Positions 9,784 through 19,034 of a DNA stretch of 64,000 bases are shown here, in pieces. The stretch lies in contig CBDHFQ010000026.1 of NCBI GenBank assembly GCA_965262565.1, positions 124,001 to 188,000 on the forward strand, read 5' to 3'. The stretch's first letter is position 1; the number at the start of each line of letters is the position of its first letter. The DNA is from CBDHFQ01 sp965262565 (GTDB lineage Bacteria; Bacteroidota; Bacteroidia; J057). The notes under the pieces are model-generated. The model ran no database searches. It was not told where the DNA came from and saw nothing but the letters and a program-made list of their open reading frames with translations. The position numbers and the translations under genes were made by a program.

Positions 9784-9943
9784 GACTTCTCTTGTAGACA
9801 TAAGTTGCCTAACTCTTCTTTTTCTTACAAAAAATTCTATTTATGGCTGTACTGGTGTAAGCCTTCTCTCTCATAGTTAGACATAAACGTCGAAGTTAAG
9901 TAGTTTTACTCCCAGTGTAATTTAACCATAACATCATCTATTT

Positions 9944-10903
9944 ATGGAACTATCTGATATTTTATCTAATGCATGGGAATTTGCCATAGTTAATATTCCC
10001 AATTTTCTATTAACCATTTTAGTGGTTATTGTAGGTTTGTACGTTATTAATAAATTTGTACAAGTCTGCAGGAAACAACTGACATCCAGGGGCATAGAAC
10101 AAACTCTTGCTCAGTTTTTAGTGGACTTGCTGAATGTAGCGCTTAAGGTACTTTTACTTTTCAGTGCGGCTTCTATGCTAGGGATAGAAACCACTTCTTT
10201 TCTTGCTGTTCTTAGTGCAGTAGGCTTAGCTATTGGGCTTTCTTTACAAGGTAGCCTCTCTAATTTTGCCGGAGGGGTATTATTGTTACTGTTCCAACCT
10301 CTAAAAGTAGGAGATTTGGTAGAAGCTCAAGGATTTATTGGGCATATAAAGTCCATCGACGTGTTGGTCACAAAACTACTTACACCAGATCATAAAACAG
10401 TGATCGTTCCAAATGGACCATTAGCCAGTGGTTCCATTAAAAATTTTACAAGGCTCAATTATTTGCGTGTTGACCTGGTGATAGGGATAAGTTATGATGC
10501 ATCCATTCAGCAAGCAAGAGAGGTCATTCTCAAAGCTGTCACCTCTCACCCAAAAGTAAAGGAAGTTCCCTCACCATCAGTATCAGTTCTCGAACTAGCT
10601 GATAGCTCAGTAAATCTAGCAGTAAGGCCCTACACCGATGTAGCAGACTATTGGGATGTATATTTTGATGTTACAGAGGAAATAAAATATGCATTAGATG
10701 AAGCCGGAATAGAAATTCCATATCCTCAAAAGGTAGAAATATCATGTATCGGTTTAATTAAAGGCATTTATCTAATTTATCTAAATCAAAAATCATTTCC
10801 CTTCACTAATTACCAATTACTCTTATGGATACTAATCAAATTAACGAACTATTATCATATGGCCTCGAGTTGGCATTCGATTATATACCAAATGTATTGC
10901 TAG
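9944..10903 (+). CDS. MscS family small-conductance mechanosensitive channel (first of three)
   Basis: Three N-terminal membrane spans (residues ~18-38, 62-82, 86-112) lead into the pore-lining segment GLALxGSLSNFAGG-type helix (here GLSLQGSLSNFAGG). The MscS beta-domain follows (PLKVGDLVEAQGFIGHI, VPNGPLASG), then the C-terminal alpha/beta domain ending EIPYPQ. The channel opens under membrane tension to release osmolytes. Compared with its two neighbours it has about 50 extra residues after PQK, read through the intergenic DNA and overlapping the next gene by 79 bases. A one-base indel in the A4 run near 10730 would give a normal terminus, so the tail is probably not native. Confidence 0.88.
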   Translation: MELSDILSNAWEFAIVNIPNFLLTILVVIVGLYVINKFVQVCRKQLTSRGIEQTLAQFLVDLLNVALKVLLLFSAASMLGIETTSFLAVLSAVGLAIGLSLQGSLSNFAGGVLLLLFQPLKVGDLVEAQGFIGHIKSIDVLVTKLLTPDHKTVIVPNGPLASGSIKNFTRLNYLRVDLVIGISYDASIQQAREVILKAVTSHPKVKEVPSPSVSVLELADSSVNLAVRPYTDVADYWDVYFDVTEEIKYALDEAGIEIPYPQKVEISCIGLIKGIYLIYLNQKSFPFTNYQLLLWILIKLTNYYHMASSWHSIIYQMYC

Positions 10904-11649
10904 CTATTCTAACGCTAATTATTGGCTTATGGCTAATTAAGAGGGTTCAGAAAATAGCTGTGTTTGCTATGAAACGGCAAAAAATAGATACTTCCCTTCA
11001 GTCTTTTTTAGGTGATCTTATTGGGATTTTATTAAAAATTGTTCTGTTTATCAGTGCTGCAAGTATGGTCGGTATACAAACTACTTCTTTTATAGCCATT
11101 CTCGGTGCTGCAGGTCTGGCGGTTGGTTTAGCATTGCAGGGAAGTTTATCGAATTTTGCAGGTGGAGTTATGATTTTATTGTTCCGACCTTTTAAAGTAG
11201 GGGATCTCATTGAAACTGAAGGATACTTCGGTAAAGTTCAAGCCATCAATATTTTTGTTACTTCTCTGATTACCCCTGAAAATCAATTAGTATTCGTTCC
11301 TAATGGAGCTGTCTCTGGCAATAGTATAGTCAATTACACTGCAGAAGGAAATATCAGGGTAGATTTGGTCGTAGGAATTAGCTACAATGCAGATATTAGA
11401 CAGGCTAAACAAATTATTATACATCTGATGAAGGAAGATCCTGACGTATTAGAAACTCCGGCTCCCTCAGTGAATGTGTTAGAATTAGGAGAAAGTTCTG
11501 TCAATCTTGCTATTCGTCCGTTTACCACAGCAGAAAAATACTGGGACGTCTATTTCGGAATTACGGAGAAAGTTAAAATTGCCCTGGATGAAGCTGGAAT
11601 TGAAATCCCATTCCCACAGGAAGTTGTCCATGAAGGAGTAACAGCTTAG
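10825..11649 (+). CDS. MscS family mechanosensitive channel (second of three)
   Basis: A 274-residue intact channel with three N-terminal membrane spans, pore helix GLALQGSLSNFAGGV, beta-domain FKVGDLIETEGYFGKVQ and VPNGAVSGNSI. The C-terminal domain ends EIPFPQEVVHEGVTA. Length and end match the family and serve as the reference for judging defects in the two neighbours. Strong paralogy with both flanking genes indicates tandem duplication. No separate promoter box was recognised; the gene starts inside the over-long tail of the first copy. Confidence 0.92.
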   Translation: MDTNQINELLSYGLELAFDYIPNVLLAILTLIIGLWLIKRVQKIAVFAMKRQKIDTSLQSFLGDLIGILLKIVLFISAASMVGIQTTSFIAILGAAGLAVGLALQGSLSNFAGGVMILLFRPFKVGDLIETEGYFGKVQAINIFVTSLITPENQLVFVPNGAVSGNSIVNYTAEGNIRVDLVVGISYNADIRQAKQIIIHLMKEDPDVLETPAPSVNVLELGESSVNLAIRPFTTAEKYWDVYFGITEKVKIALDEAGIEIPFPQEVVHEGVTA

Positions 11650-11771
11650 TAAAAGTAGAAATACCCATATAATGTGGGAAAGTTAGTGACCTTAGAGTCT
11701 TACATTGATCTAAAGCATAAAATTAATACGTTAATCATTTAATCTCACTGTTTCTACTTAAGCTTAATCTC

Positions 11772-12603
11772 ATGGAAAACTTCGATTTTACTGTTTTAGT
11801 CAATAAGGCTACTGAATTAATTGTCACATTCGCTCCAAAATTACTTCTCGCCATAGTTACCCTTGTTATAGGTTTATGGATCATTGGACGCATAAAGAAA
11901 TTAGTCTCATACGCTTTAAAAGCTCGGAAATCAGAACCAGCCCTTCAAACATTTTTAACTGATCTTGTCAATATTGCGCTAAAGGCACTACTATTCATTA
12001 GTGTTGCAAGCATGGTCGGTATTGAGACAACTTCCTTTGTAGCTATCCTGGGTGCAGCTGGTTTAGCAGTAGGTCTCGCTCTTCAAGGAAGTTTGTCCAA
12101 CTTTGCTGGTGGGGTGCTAATCTTGTTATTTAAGCCTTTCCGAATAGGTGATCTAATAGAAGCGGAAGGATATTTCGGTCAGGTGACTGCCATCAACATT
12201 TTTGTAACGACTATCCTAACTCCAGAAATATAAAACTGTAATCATCCCTAATGGGCCATTAGCTAATGGAGCGATTACTAACTTTTCTAAAGAAGGGAAT
12301 CTGAGGGTAGATTTGGAAATTGGTATTAGTTACAGTGCAGATATAGATAAAGCTAAAGAAGTAATTCTGAATGTAATGAAAGAGGATCCTAAAGTATTAT
12401 CCACCCCCGCTCCTTCAGTAAATGTGATTACCTTAGCAGATAGCTCCGTTAATCTCGCGGTGCGTCCTTATGCAACTCCCGCTGATTATTGGGATGTATA
12501 TTTCGGAATTACAGAAAAATCGAAGAAGGCTCTTGATGCTGCAGGAATAGAAATCCCTTTCCCTCAACAAGTGGTTCATCACGTAGGATCTCCAGCTATG
12601 TAA
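11772..12603 (+). CDS. MscS family mechanosensitive channel (third of three), split by a one-base frameshift
   Basis: The first segment (11772-12233) carries the three membrane spans, pore helix GLALQGSLSNFAGGV and FRIGDLIEAEGYFGQV, and stops after TPEI. The downstream frame continues exactly where the paralogues do: KTVIIPNGPLANGAITNF, then the C-terminal domain (from 12313) ending EIPFPQQVVHHVGSPAM. Between GAA (Glu) and AAA (Lys) there are four bases, ATAT, where one codon is expected, so one T around 12228-12231 is extra. Corrected length is about 277 residues. Read as given, the channel lacks its cytosolic cage. It may be a sequencing error or a recent mutation. Confidence 0.85.
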
Positions 12604-12637
12604 ATTGTTTTTATAATCAATATTGCTGTTCTAACGT

Positions 12638-12664
12638 AAAACCTGCTTCATGCAGGTTTTTTTG
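12638..12664 (+). terminator. Rho-independent terminator after the mscS array
   Basis: A perfect nine-base stem AAAACCTGC (12638-12646) / GCAGGTTTT (12652-12660) with loop TTCAT is followed by further T residues to 12663. It lies 35 bases after the third mscS stop, ending that transcription unit before ftsX. Confidence 0.85.
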
Positions 12665-12786
12665 TTGTACCTTGAACTTTTAATTCACACATGTGTAGAA
12701 TAAGCTGTTTAGGTCTGTGTTTCAGGCTTTGGAGTAAAAAGCTAGACTGTTCAAGAATATTAATTCTTTATTAAATTTCCCTATCC

Positions 12787-12794
12787 TATATTTG
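12787..12794 (+). promoter_or_regulatory. TATATTTG -7 box directly before ftsX
   Basis: A full match to TAnnTTTG ends eight bases before the ftsX ATG (12803). Transcription would start only a few bases ahead of the start codon, implying an almost leaderless mRNA. A clear -33 TTG at standard spacing was not seen. Confidence 0.45.
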
Positions 12795-12802
12795 TCCTGG
12801 AA

Positions 12803-13706
12803 ATGAAAGTATGGACCAACATATATGAAGGTTTTACCTATCTCCAAAAGAGGGCTAGAAGTACTTACTGGACATCTTTGATCAGTATAGGATTAGTTCT
12901 GTATTTTCTTGGCATCTTCGCTGCCATCTCTCTTTTTGGAAATGCCTTTGCCAGATATGCCGAAGAATCCATCGTTATGAAGATATTTTTGTACGATGGA
13001 TTAAATGAAGAAGAACGAAAGCGATTTATCAGCGAATTAATGCTTCAATCTTATGTGCAAAGTCTCAGGTATGTTTCCAAAGAGGAAGCGGGAGAATTAT
13101 TGCTCCAACAAACAGGAGAGGATATTATCCAGTTAATGGATGGTGTTAATCCATTATTAGCTTCAGTAAATGTAAAATTGAAATCCGAATATATAGATAT
13201 AGATAGTCTTTCAAATATTCAGGCTAAGTTAAAAGAGCGCTTAGTAGTATCCGAAGTAGCGTATCCTGTAGAGATGATTTCCGCAGTAAAACAAAATGTG
13301 AATGTCCTATCCTTCATTTTTGTCCCTATTGGGAATTATTCTCATAGCCATTGTCTTTTACATAATATTCGCAACCATCAGACTAGCGATTTATGCAAAA
13401 AGATTAGCTATTAGAAGCATGCAATTAATAGGGGCTACTCAGCGTTTTATACGACGTCCTTTCTTGTGGAATGGGCTATTACAAGGAAGCCTGGCCGGAC
13501 TATTTGCAAGTTTGGGATTGTATGTTACTTTCGAGATCATACAGTTCAAATTAGCCGAATCAGGATTAGAACAAGAAGTATCTATTTATGGTGGCTTTAT
13601 TGGATTGCTAATTGGAATTATATTATTTGGTTCCTTTTTAGGATTAGTAGGAACATTTATCGCAGTAAATAATTATCTGGATAAAGATCTGGATGCACTT
13701 GTATAA
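12803..13706 (+). CDS. ftsX: Cell division protein FtsX, interrupted by a one-base frameshift
   Basis: FtsX pairs with the ATPase FtsE in the divisome and activates peptidoglycan hydrolases at midcell. The first segment carries the cytoplasmic start, the first membrane span (~24-48) and the extracellular domain; from about 13316 its frame becomes nonsense. The second frame carries the remaining three spans and the hallmark IRLAIYAKRLAIRSMQLIGAT. Removing one T from the T5 run near 13317-13321 joins them as SFILSLLGIILIAIVFY, giving about 300 residues, normal for FtsX. The neighbours DUF3098 and uppP are the usual Bacteroidota partners. Because ftsX is normally needed for growth, a sequencing error is the simplest explanation. 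Confidence 0.9.
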
Positions 13707-13771
13707 ATTAATCAATGCATAAGCATTGTTCTGACTTAGAATAGAAGTACGATATTACAGATATAAATAGC

Positions 13772-14167
13772 ATGGCAAGTAAAAAGTCTCAAAGAAAAAA
13801 TACGACAAAAGGAAAACGGAAGGTTCAAGCTACTCCTCCCAGACAGCAAAGAGCCGAGGCTTCTGTTCAAAGTAATAGTCCTAAAAGTTCCACCACTTCT
13901 ACTCAATCTTCTCCGATCATGCCGGAGAAAAAAGAAGACTTACCTTTCAGCAGAATGAATTACATCCTTCTACTGATAGGAGTTCTTATCATCGGATTTG
14001 GCTTTTTTCTGATGTCTTTAGATGACTTCGTAGATGCTACCGAATTCTCTATCTCACTATACATTGCTCCTGTGGTAGTGGTCGGTGGTTTTTTAGAGGT
14101 TATCTATGCCATCATGTATAAGCCAAAACAGATTTCTACATCAGATAACTCGTTATCCTCTTCATGA
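13772..14167 (+). CDS. DUF3098 domain-containing small membrane protein
   Basis: A 131-residue protein. It has a basic, Ser/Thr/Gln-rich disordered N-terminus (residues 1-60) and two predicted membrane spans (~68-86 and ~96-116). The sequence MNYILLLIGVLIIGFGFFLMS is typical of DUF3098. The family is largely restricted to Bacteroidota and is almost always found between ftsX and uppP, as here. Function is unknown; the neighbourhood suggests a role in cell-wall assembly or division. Its stop overlaps the uppP start by four bases (ATGA), indicating translational coupling. Confidence 0.85.
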   Translation: MASKKSQRKNTTKGKRKVQATPPRQQRAEASVQSNSPKSSTTSTQSSPIMPEKKEDLPFSRMNYILLLIGVLIIGFGFFLMSLDDFVDATEFSISLYIAPVVVVGGFLEVIYAIMYKPKQISTSDNSLSSS

Positions 14168-14955
14168 GTATTATTGAATCTATTATCCTGGGAATAGTCC
14201 AGGGTCTTACAGAATTCTTGCCAGTAAGTAGCAGCGGTCACATTGAATTAGGGAAAGCCTTGTTAGGCGCTGAGGAAGTGGGAATAGATTTTACCGTTCT
14301 AGTACATGTGGCAACTGCCCTTAGCTCTATTATTGTATTTCACAAGGACATCTTCGGTATTTTCAAGGGTTTGCTTGAATTTAGGAACAATAGCGCATGG
14401 CGCTACACGATTAATCTCATTGTTTCATCAATCCCCGTTGCTGTGGTAGGCCTTTTATTTAAAGACCAAGTAGAAAGTCTTTTTGTAGGGAATCTTTTAT
14501 TAGTAGGTAGTATGTTAATAGTTACAGCTATACTACTGTTCCTTACAACAAGAGTTGATGCAGAAGCTGGAAAGGAAATTAAGCTTGGAAATGCCTTTGT
14601 TATCGGCATTGCGCAGATGTTCGCCGTGCTTCCAGGTATTTCCAGGTCAGGCTCTACCATCGCAACCGCTTTGTTAATGAAAATTGATAAAGAACAGGCT
14701 GCCAAATTTTCCTTTATTATGGTTCTCATTCCCATTCTAGGCCAGGGATTGTTAGATACCATAGACATCGTTAAAGATCCATCTTTGTATTCTCTTTCTT
14801 CAGAAGTTGCGTTAACAGGCTTTTTCGCTTCTTTTCTCTCCGGGCTTTTCGCATGTACAGCGATGCTTAAAATCGTTAAGAGAGGAAAGCTTCATTATTT
14901 TAGCCTGTATTGCCTTTTGGTAGGGTTAATTGCTATTGTAGTATCATTCTTTTAA
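14164..14955 (+). CDS. uppP: Undecaprenyl-diphosphatase UppP (BacA)
   Basis: A 263-residue polytopic membrane enzyme that dephosphorylates undecaprenyl pyrophosphate, recycling the lipid carrier for peptidoglycan and other envelope polymers. Both catalytic signatures are present: GLTEFLPVSSSGHIEL near residues 14-29 and PGISRSGSTIATALL near 160. Length is typical. It starts inside the DUF3098 stop and ends five bases before a hairpin terminator. BacA-type proteins also confer bacitracin tolerance when abundant. Confidence 0.95.
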   Translation: MSIIESIILGIVQGLTEFLPVSSSGHIELGKALLGAEEVGIDFTVLVHVATALSSIIVFHKDIFGIFKGLLEFRNNSAWRYTINLIVSSIPVAVVGLLFKDQVESLFVGNLLLVGSMLIVTAILLFLTTRVDAEAGKEIKLGNAFVIGIAQMFAVLPGISRSGSTIATALLMKIDKEQAAKFSFIMVLIPILGQGLLDTIDIVKDPSLYSLSSEVALTGFFASFLSGLFACTAMLKIVKRGKLHYFSLYCLLVGLIAIVVSFF

Positions 14956-14959
14956 CAAT

Positions 14960-15000
14960 AAAACAGAGCATTGATACTGAAGATATTAATGCTCTGTTTT
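14960..15000. terminator. Bidirectional terminator between uppP and the transglycosylase gene
   Basis: The arms AAAACAGAGCATT (14960-14972) and AATGCTCTGTTTT (14988-15000) are perfect complements around a 15-base loop, with short A and T tracts at the ends. It can serve both convergent genes. The right arm contains the last codons and stop of the minus-strand gene. Confidence 0.65.
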
Positions 15001-16908
15001 CAATTCCTTCTTCGTATTTACCAACACCCTTAATATTTGTCCCTCAGTCAATTCTTCATTCTCCAGCCTATTGATCATTTTTAATACATCGACTGAGATA
15101 TTGTATTGATCAGCTATTTGAGTTAGATTTTCACCTTCCTCTACCTCATGCTGAACCCACTTAGCACCAGAAGAAGATGCGGTGGATGTACGATCAGAGG
15201 TAGGAGGCGCAGTTTTTGTTGCTGAAGACATTGTGTGTTCCATTTCTTCATTTCGCTGCGACCTGGATAACTCCTCATCTTCCTGAGCTAAATTCTCTAG
15301 GACCGATGATTCCCCATTTCTAGCCTGAATCATTGTTTCGTCTTGATCCACCCCACTATTGATCATATTTACGGCATCCGTCTGAGCACTCATATCAATT
15401 TGTGCTTCGTTAACAGGAATTTTCAGTACAATTACTTTCTCTTGTTTCGGCTTTTTCTTTACGAGATACAATTTTTGACCCATATAAATTTTGTAATCAT
15501 CATTATCCATTCTATTCCTTTTTTGTAGTAATCTCGTAGAACTTTGGTGTAAAGCTGCTATTTGTACTAAATTCTCCCCTTCCATAACAACATGATAACT
15601 ACTCAATTTAGGTTCCTTCAAGTATAATAATACAGGATGGGTTAATGGAAATTGACTTGCCTGCAATCTATTCCATACCAATAAATCATTGATTCGAATT
15701 TTATAGATACTGGAAATCTTCTCTAAAGTGAGTGTCCCATCAAAATACACATACTCCCTTCCATACTGAAGATCATCCTCTAATTCAAACTCCACATAAT
15801 TATTGGGACTCATAAAAGAAACAGGTTTGGCATCTATTTTTTGGAGTTTTCGACCATAAGAAGCATAAGAATTTGCTCCATCTGAAGGAGTTGGTTCTGA
15901 TACCTGTTCCTCCAAAGCTAAAGAAGTTTCCTGACTCGAATCCGAGGAAGCATATCCTTCAGCGATATCAGGCCGAGTAGCTGGCACCTCAAACTCTTTA
16001 TCATTTACAGAATTTCTCAAGTTATCGAGATTCGTCATGACAACAGGCTCAGGACGAATGTTGGGATCTTTACAGGGATCTTCTTTGTGTCCGGGATAAA
16101 ATGACCCTGACCTGAAAATATAATACGTATAATGTCTGTCTGAAGGTAGTTTTTCAGGATTCAACATCCACTGATTAAATTCGAAAAAACGATCCCTGTT
16201 AATTCCATGCCCATTGTATAATCTATTGACTTCTAACATGCCTCCAGAAGAAAACGGCACCAACCACTGCTCAGGTTTAACACTTAATTCCAACGCTTCT
16301 TCGTAGGCTAATTTATGGGCTATGAATTTTAAAATGTACCAATGAAATTCTTTGTTGATCGGCATTCTGCGCTTTCCATAATATTTTTCTTCCACATAAT
16401 CTAAAGCTCCCGTTAGCCCTTCTTTAAATCCCAAAACTGCGTAGATCCAATTGTTAAAGTTTTCATATGCCAGTTTGAAATATTGAGCGGCCGCTTTAGA
16501 GGATCGATAAATGTGTTTTCTCTCATCTATATTACCATTAATCATCAGCCCCATATCCTGCCCTGACCCTTCCTTAAATTGCCAGAAGCCGACAGCGTTA
16601 GACTTCGAAACTGCATCGGCCATTAACCCACTCTCCTGAATAGCTAGAAAACGAAGATCCAGAGGGACTTCTTCATCTCTAAAAGCTTCTTCTATAAAGG
16701 GCATATACATATCTGCCCTTTTAACCATTCGATTAAAGTGAGGAGGGCTCTGAAATATTTGTTTCATGTATTCCTGGATCTCTGATCTAGCCTCAGCATC
16801 AATCATTAGCTCCATGCCACAAAAACTCAATTGCTCAGGCACTGTCTGCGCATATACATACGGCCACTCAAACATCAGCAGGAAAACAAACAGTAACGAA
16901 TATCTCAT
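14986..16908 (-). CDS. MltD-like lytic transglycosylase with LysM domains
   Basis: A 640-residue exported protein with a signal peptide (1-20, ending VYAQ). The SLT catalytic domain contains the expected glutamate (E92 in FLAIQESGL) and the NAVGFWQFKEGSGQDMGL motif. It cleaves peptidoglycan glycan strands with formation of 1,6-anhydro ends. Three LysM-like segments follow: FDGTLTLEKISSIYKIRIND (~390-415), VMEGENLVQIAALHQSS, and C-terminal VEEGENLTQIADQYNISVD, which would anchor the enzyme to glycan. Between them is a Ser/Glu-rich linker (~510-580). The gene follows the M16 protease and O-methyltransferase on the same strand after a 122-base gap. Confidence 0.9.
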   Translation of the reverse strand: MRYSLLFVFLLMFEWPYVYAQTVPEQLSFCGMELMIDAEARSEIQEYMKQIFQSPPHFNRMVKRADMYMPFIEEAFRDEEVPLDLRFLAIQESGLMADAVSKSNAVGFWQFKEGSGQDMGLMINGNIDERKHIYRSSKAAAQYFKLAYENFNNWIYAVLGFKEGLTGALDYVEEKYYGKRRMPINKEFHWYILKFIAHKLAYEEALELSVKPEQWLVPFSSGGMLEVNRLYNGHGINRDRFFEFNQWMLNPEKLPSDRHYTYYIFRSGSFYPGHKEDPCKDPNIRPEPVVMTNLDNLRNSVNDKEFEVPATRPDIAEGYASSDSSQETSLALEEQVSEPTPSDGANSYASYGRKLQKIDAKPVSFMSPNNYVEFELEDDLQYGREYVYFDGTLTLEKISSIYKIRINDLLVWNRLQASQFPLTHPVLLYLKEPKLSSYHVVMEGENLVQIAALHQSSTRLLQKRNRMDNDDYKIYMGQKLYLVKKKPKQEKVIVLKIPVNEAQIDMSAQTDAVNMINSGVDQDETMIQARNGESSVLENLAQEDEELSRSQRNEEMEHTMSSATKTAPPTSDRTSTASSSGAKWVQHEVEEGENLTQIADQYNISVDVLKMINRLENEELTEGQILRVLVNTKKELKTEH

Positions 16909-17030
16909 AAATAGTATGATTCAAAAAGATCAATTAAAAAAGACTTGTCTCTACTATTAATACAATGATAGCATTTTCAAAAAGAATTCACCATACAAGC
17001 GTAATAAGTTGACATATATTGTGCAATATC

Positions 17031-17675
17031 TTACCTTTTTCTTACTACCATCATTCCATCTCTTAAAGGCATAAGCATACTTTCCACCTTACTATCATTG
17101 ATAACGTAATCATTAAACTCCTTGATTGCCACGGTTTCTTTATCTCTCGCTTCCCCATCCCAAACCTTTCCACTCCATAATACATTATCGGCCAGTATCA
17201 CCCCACCACTGTTTACCATCGGAAATATCTTGTGGTAATATGAAAGATAATTCTGTTTATCTGCATCAATAAACACCATGTCAAAATTATCCGACATTTG
17301 TTCTAGTACTTCTAATGCTCTTCCAAACCGAAGGTCCACCTTATGCCTGATCCCTGCCGCTTCCAGGTAAGGTTCTATCATAAATTTTAATTCCTCATCC
17401 ATCTCTATCGTAGTAATTATTCCCTTTTCTGCCAATCCCTCTGCCAAACAAATACAACTATAGCCTGTGAATGTCCCAATCTCCAAAATGCGAACAGGGC
17501 AAATCAGTTTGGAAAGAAATGCCAAAAATCGACCCTGCACATGTCCAGACAACATGCGCGGATATAGTGTTTTCAAATGAGTTTCTCTCTCTAGCTGGCC
17601 CAGCAAAGGAGAAGGCGCTGAAGTATGAGAGGAGATATAATCCAACAGTGACGGAGCGAATAATTTCGTATGCAT
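17031..17675 (-). CDS. Class I SAM-dependent O-methyltransferase (caffeoyl-CoA OMT-like)
   Basis: A 214-residue cytoplasmic methyltransferase. SAM-binding motif I is RILEIGTFTGYSCICLAEGL, the acidic residue at the end of beta-2 is in TTIEMDEE, and the catalytic/metal block FIDADKQNYLSYYH is typical of the TrmR/YrrM-like O-methyltransferase group. Substrate is unknown: small catechol-like molecules or tRNA wobble hydroxyuridine are both possible for close relatives. It lies 31 bases after the M16 protease gene on the same strand and is probably co-transcribed. Confidence 0.88.
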   Translation of the reverse strand: MHTKLFAPSLLDYISSHTSAPSPLLGQLERETHLKTLYPRMLSGHVQGRFLAFLSKLICPVRILEIGTFTGYSCICLAEGLAEKGIITTIEMDEELKFMIEPYLEAAGIRHKVDLRFGRALEVLEQMSDNFDMVFIDADKQNYLSYYHKIFPMVNSGGVILADNVLWSGKVWDGEARDKETVAIKEFNDYVINDSKVESMLMPLRDGMMVVRKR

Positions 17676-17706
17676 TTATCTCTGATAATAAAACGCTTTG
17701 CGTTAT

Positions 17707-19008
17707 CTAACCATTTTTGTAAGCTATTCTGGACAGTTGATCCATATCGAGTATTTCATTAGCTGCTTCCTGAATGTGCTTTGCTTCAATAGCCTCAATT
17801 TCTTCCATATATTCCGAAAAGGTAGGAATCTTATTGAAATCTAATAAATCCTTTGCCATGCTGAGCATCTGATGAAGCAAATTTTCATAGGCCAAGGTCA
17901 TTTGCCCCATCAGCTGTTTTTTAGCTTGACTTAGTCGAACCGTTCCCAGTGGCTTTTCCCTCAAAGACTTTATTTCTTTCCCAACTAATTTCCTGACCCT
18001 TTCCAAGTTTGCTGTCTCACATCCATAATAAATTCCCCATAATCCTGCATCTGTATATGGAACGTAAAAAGAATTGATATTATAGGTGAGTCCGTGTTTC
18101 TCTCTGACATTCAGATTCAATCTGCTATTCATCCCAGGTCCGCCTAATAAGTTCATTAATAAAATAAATGCTTTATAATGCCCTTCCCTCATGGCATAAG
18201 CTCTCCCACCTAGTATTTCATGCGCCTGATTAGTACTGATCGACACATCTTTCTCTATTTTCTCTAAGCCCAGAGGCCGTTCTCTGTTAAGATGCCGCTC
18301 GGGCATAGATTTATCAGCCAGATACTTGTCAATCACTTTTAGCACTTCTTTCTCTGTAACATTCCCTACAATAGCATACACAACTTTTTGTTGGGCCACT
18401 GCTTGTTGCATGTGGATCCACAATTTCTCCCGAGTAAAAGTATCTATGCTTTCTTTATATCCTAATATAGGATGCCCCAGACCATGTTCCGGAAAGATCA
18501 GCAAATCAAAATCTTCAAAAATAGCTTCGTCAGGTGTATTTCTATACATTTCTATTTCCTCTGCTATGACCTGTCTTTCCTTCCCAATTTCTTTGTTCGG
18601 AAATGTTGAATTAAATAAAATATCTGCCAACAATTCCGTAGCTCTGCCAAAAAACTCCGACATAATGGAAGCATAAATGCATGTTTTCTCTTTTGTAGTA
18701 TATGCATTCAAATCTCCCCCTACCGATTCTAAATAATTTAGTACATGAAACGTTTTTCTTCTGGTGGTACCTTTGAAGATCATGTGTTCAATAAAGTGGG
18801 CCATTCCCGCTTCGGTTGGCAGATCATCTCGACTTCCATTATCCAGCACAAAACCGCAATGGACCGCACGGGTATATGGAACGAATTTATGTACCACTCT
18901 AATACCATTCGCCAGACAAAATTCATTAGAGGTTAAGGGAATATAGCTTTCTGTAAGTGAATGTGAAGAAATGCGTCCTTTTTTTTGATTGGAATCAGTT
19001 AGATTCAT
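17707..19008 (-). CDS. M16 family zinc metalloprotease (processing-peptidase-like)
   Basis: A 433-residue pitrilysin-clan protein with the inverted zinc motif HFIEH (H71, E74, H75) followed by FKGT, as in active M16B peptidases. The downstream helix EEIEMYRNTPDEAIF supplies the third ligand. The C-terminal half has the R/Y pair region (GPGMNSRLNLNVREKHGLTY) characteristic of the M16 C domain. No signal peptide is evident, so a cytoplasmic or periplasm-facing role is undecided. It is the first gene of a minus-strand group with the O-methyltransferase; the divergent lipoprotein gene begins 27 bases away. Confidence 0.9.
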   Translation of the reverse strand: MNLTDSNQKKGRISSHSLTESYIPLTSNEFCLANGIRVVHKFVPYTRAVHCGFVLDNGSRDDLPTEAGMAHFIEHMIFKGTTRRKTFHVLNYLESVGGDLNAYTTKEKTCIYASIMSEFFGRATELLADILFNSTFPNKEIGKERQVIAEEIEMYRNTPDEAIFEDFDLLIFPEHGLGHPILGYKESIDTFTREKLWIHMQQAVAQQKVVYAIVGNVTEKEVLKVIDKYLADKSMPERHLNRERPLGLEKIEKDVSISTNQAHEILGGRAYAMREGHYKAFILLMNLLGGPGMNSRLNLNVREKHGLTYNINSFYVPYTDAGLWGIYYGCETANLERVRKLVGKEIKSLREKPLGTVRLSQAKKQLMGQMTLAYENLLHQMLSMAKDLLDFNKIPTFSEYMEEIEAIEAKHIQEAANEILDMDQLSRIAYKNG

Positions 19009-19034
19009 GCTTGTTTAATTCCTAGGATTTACAA

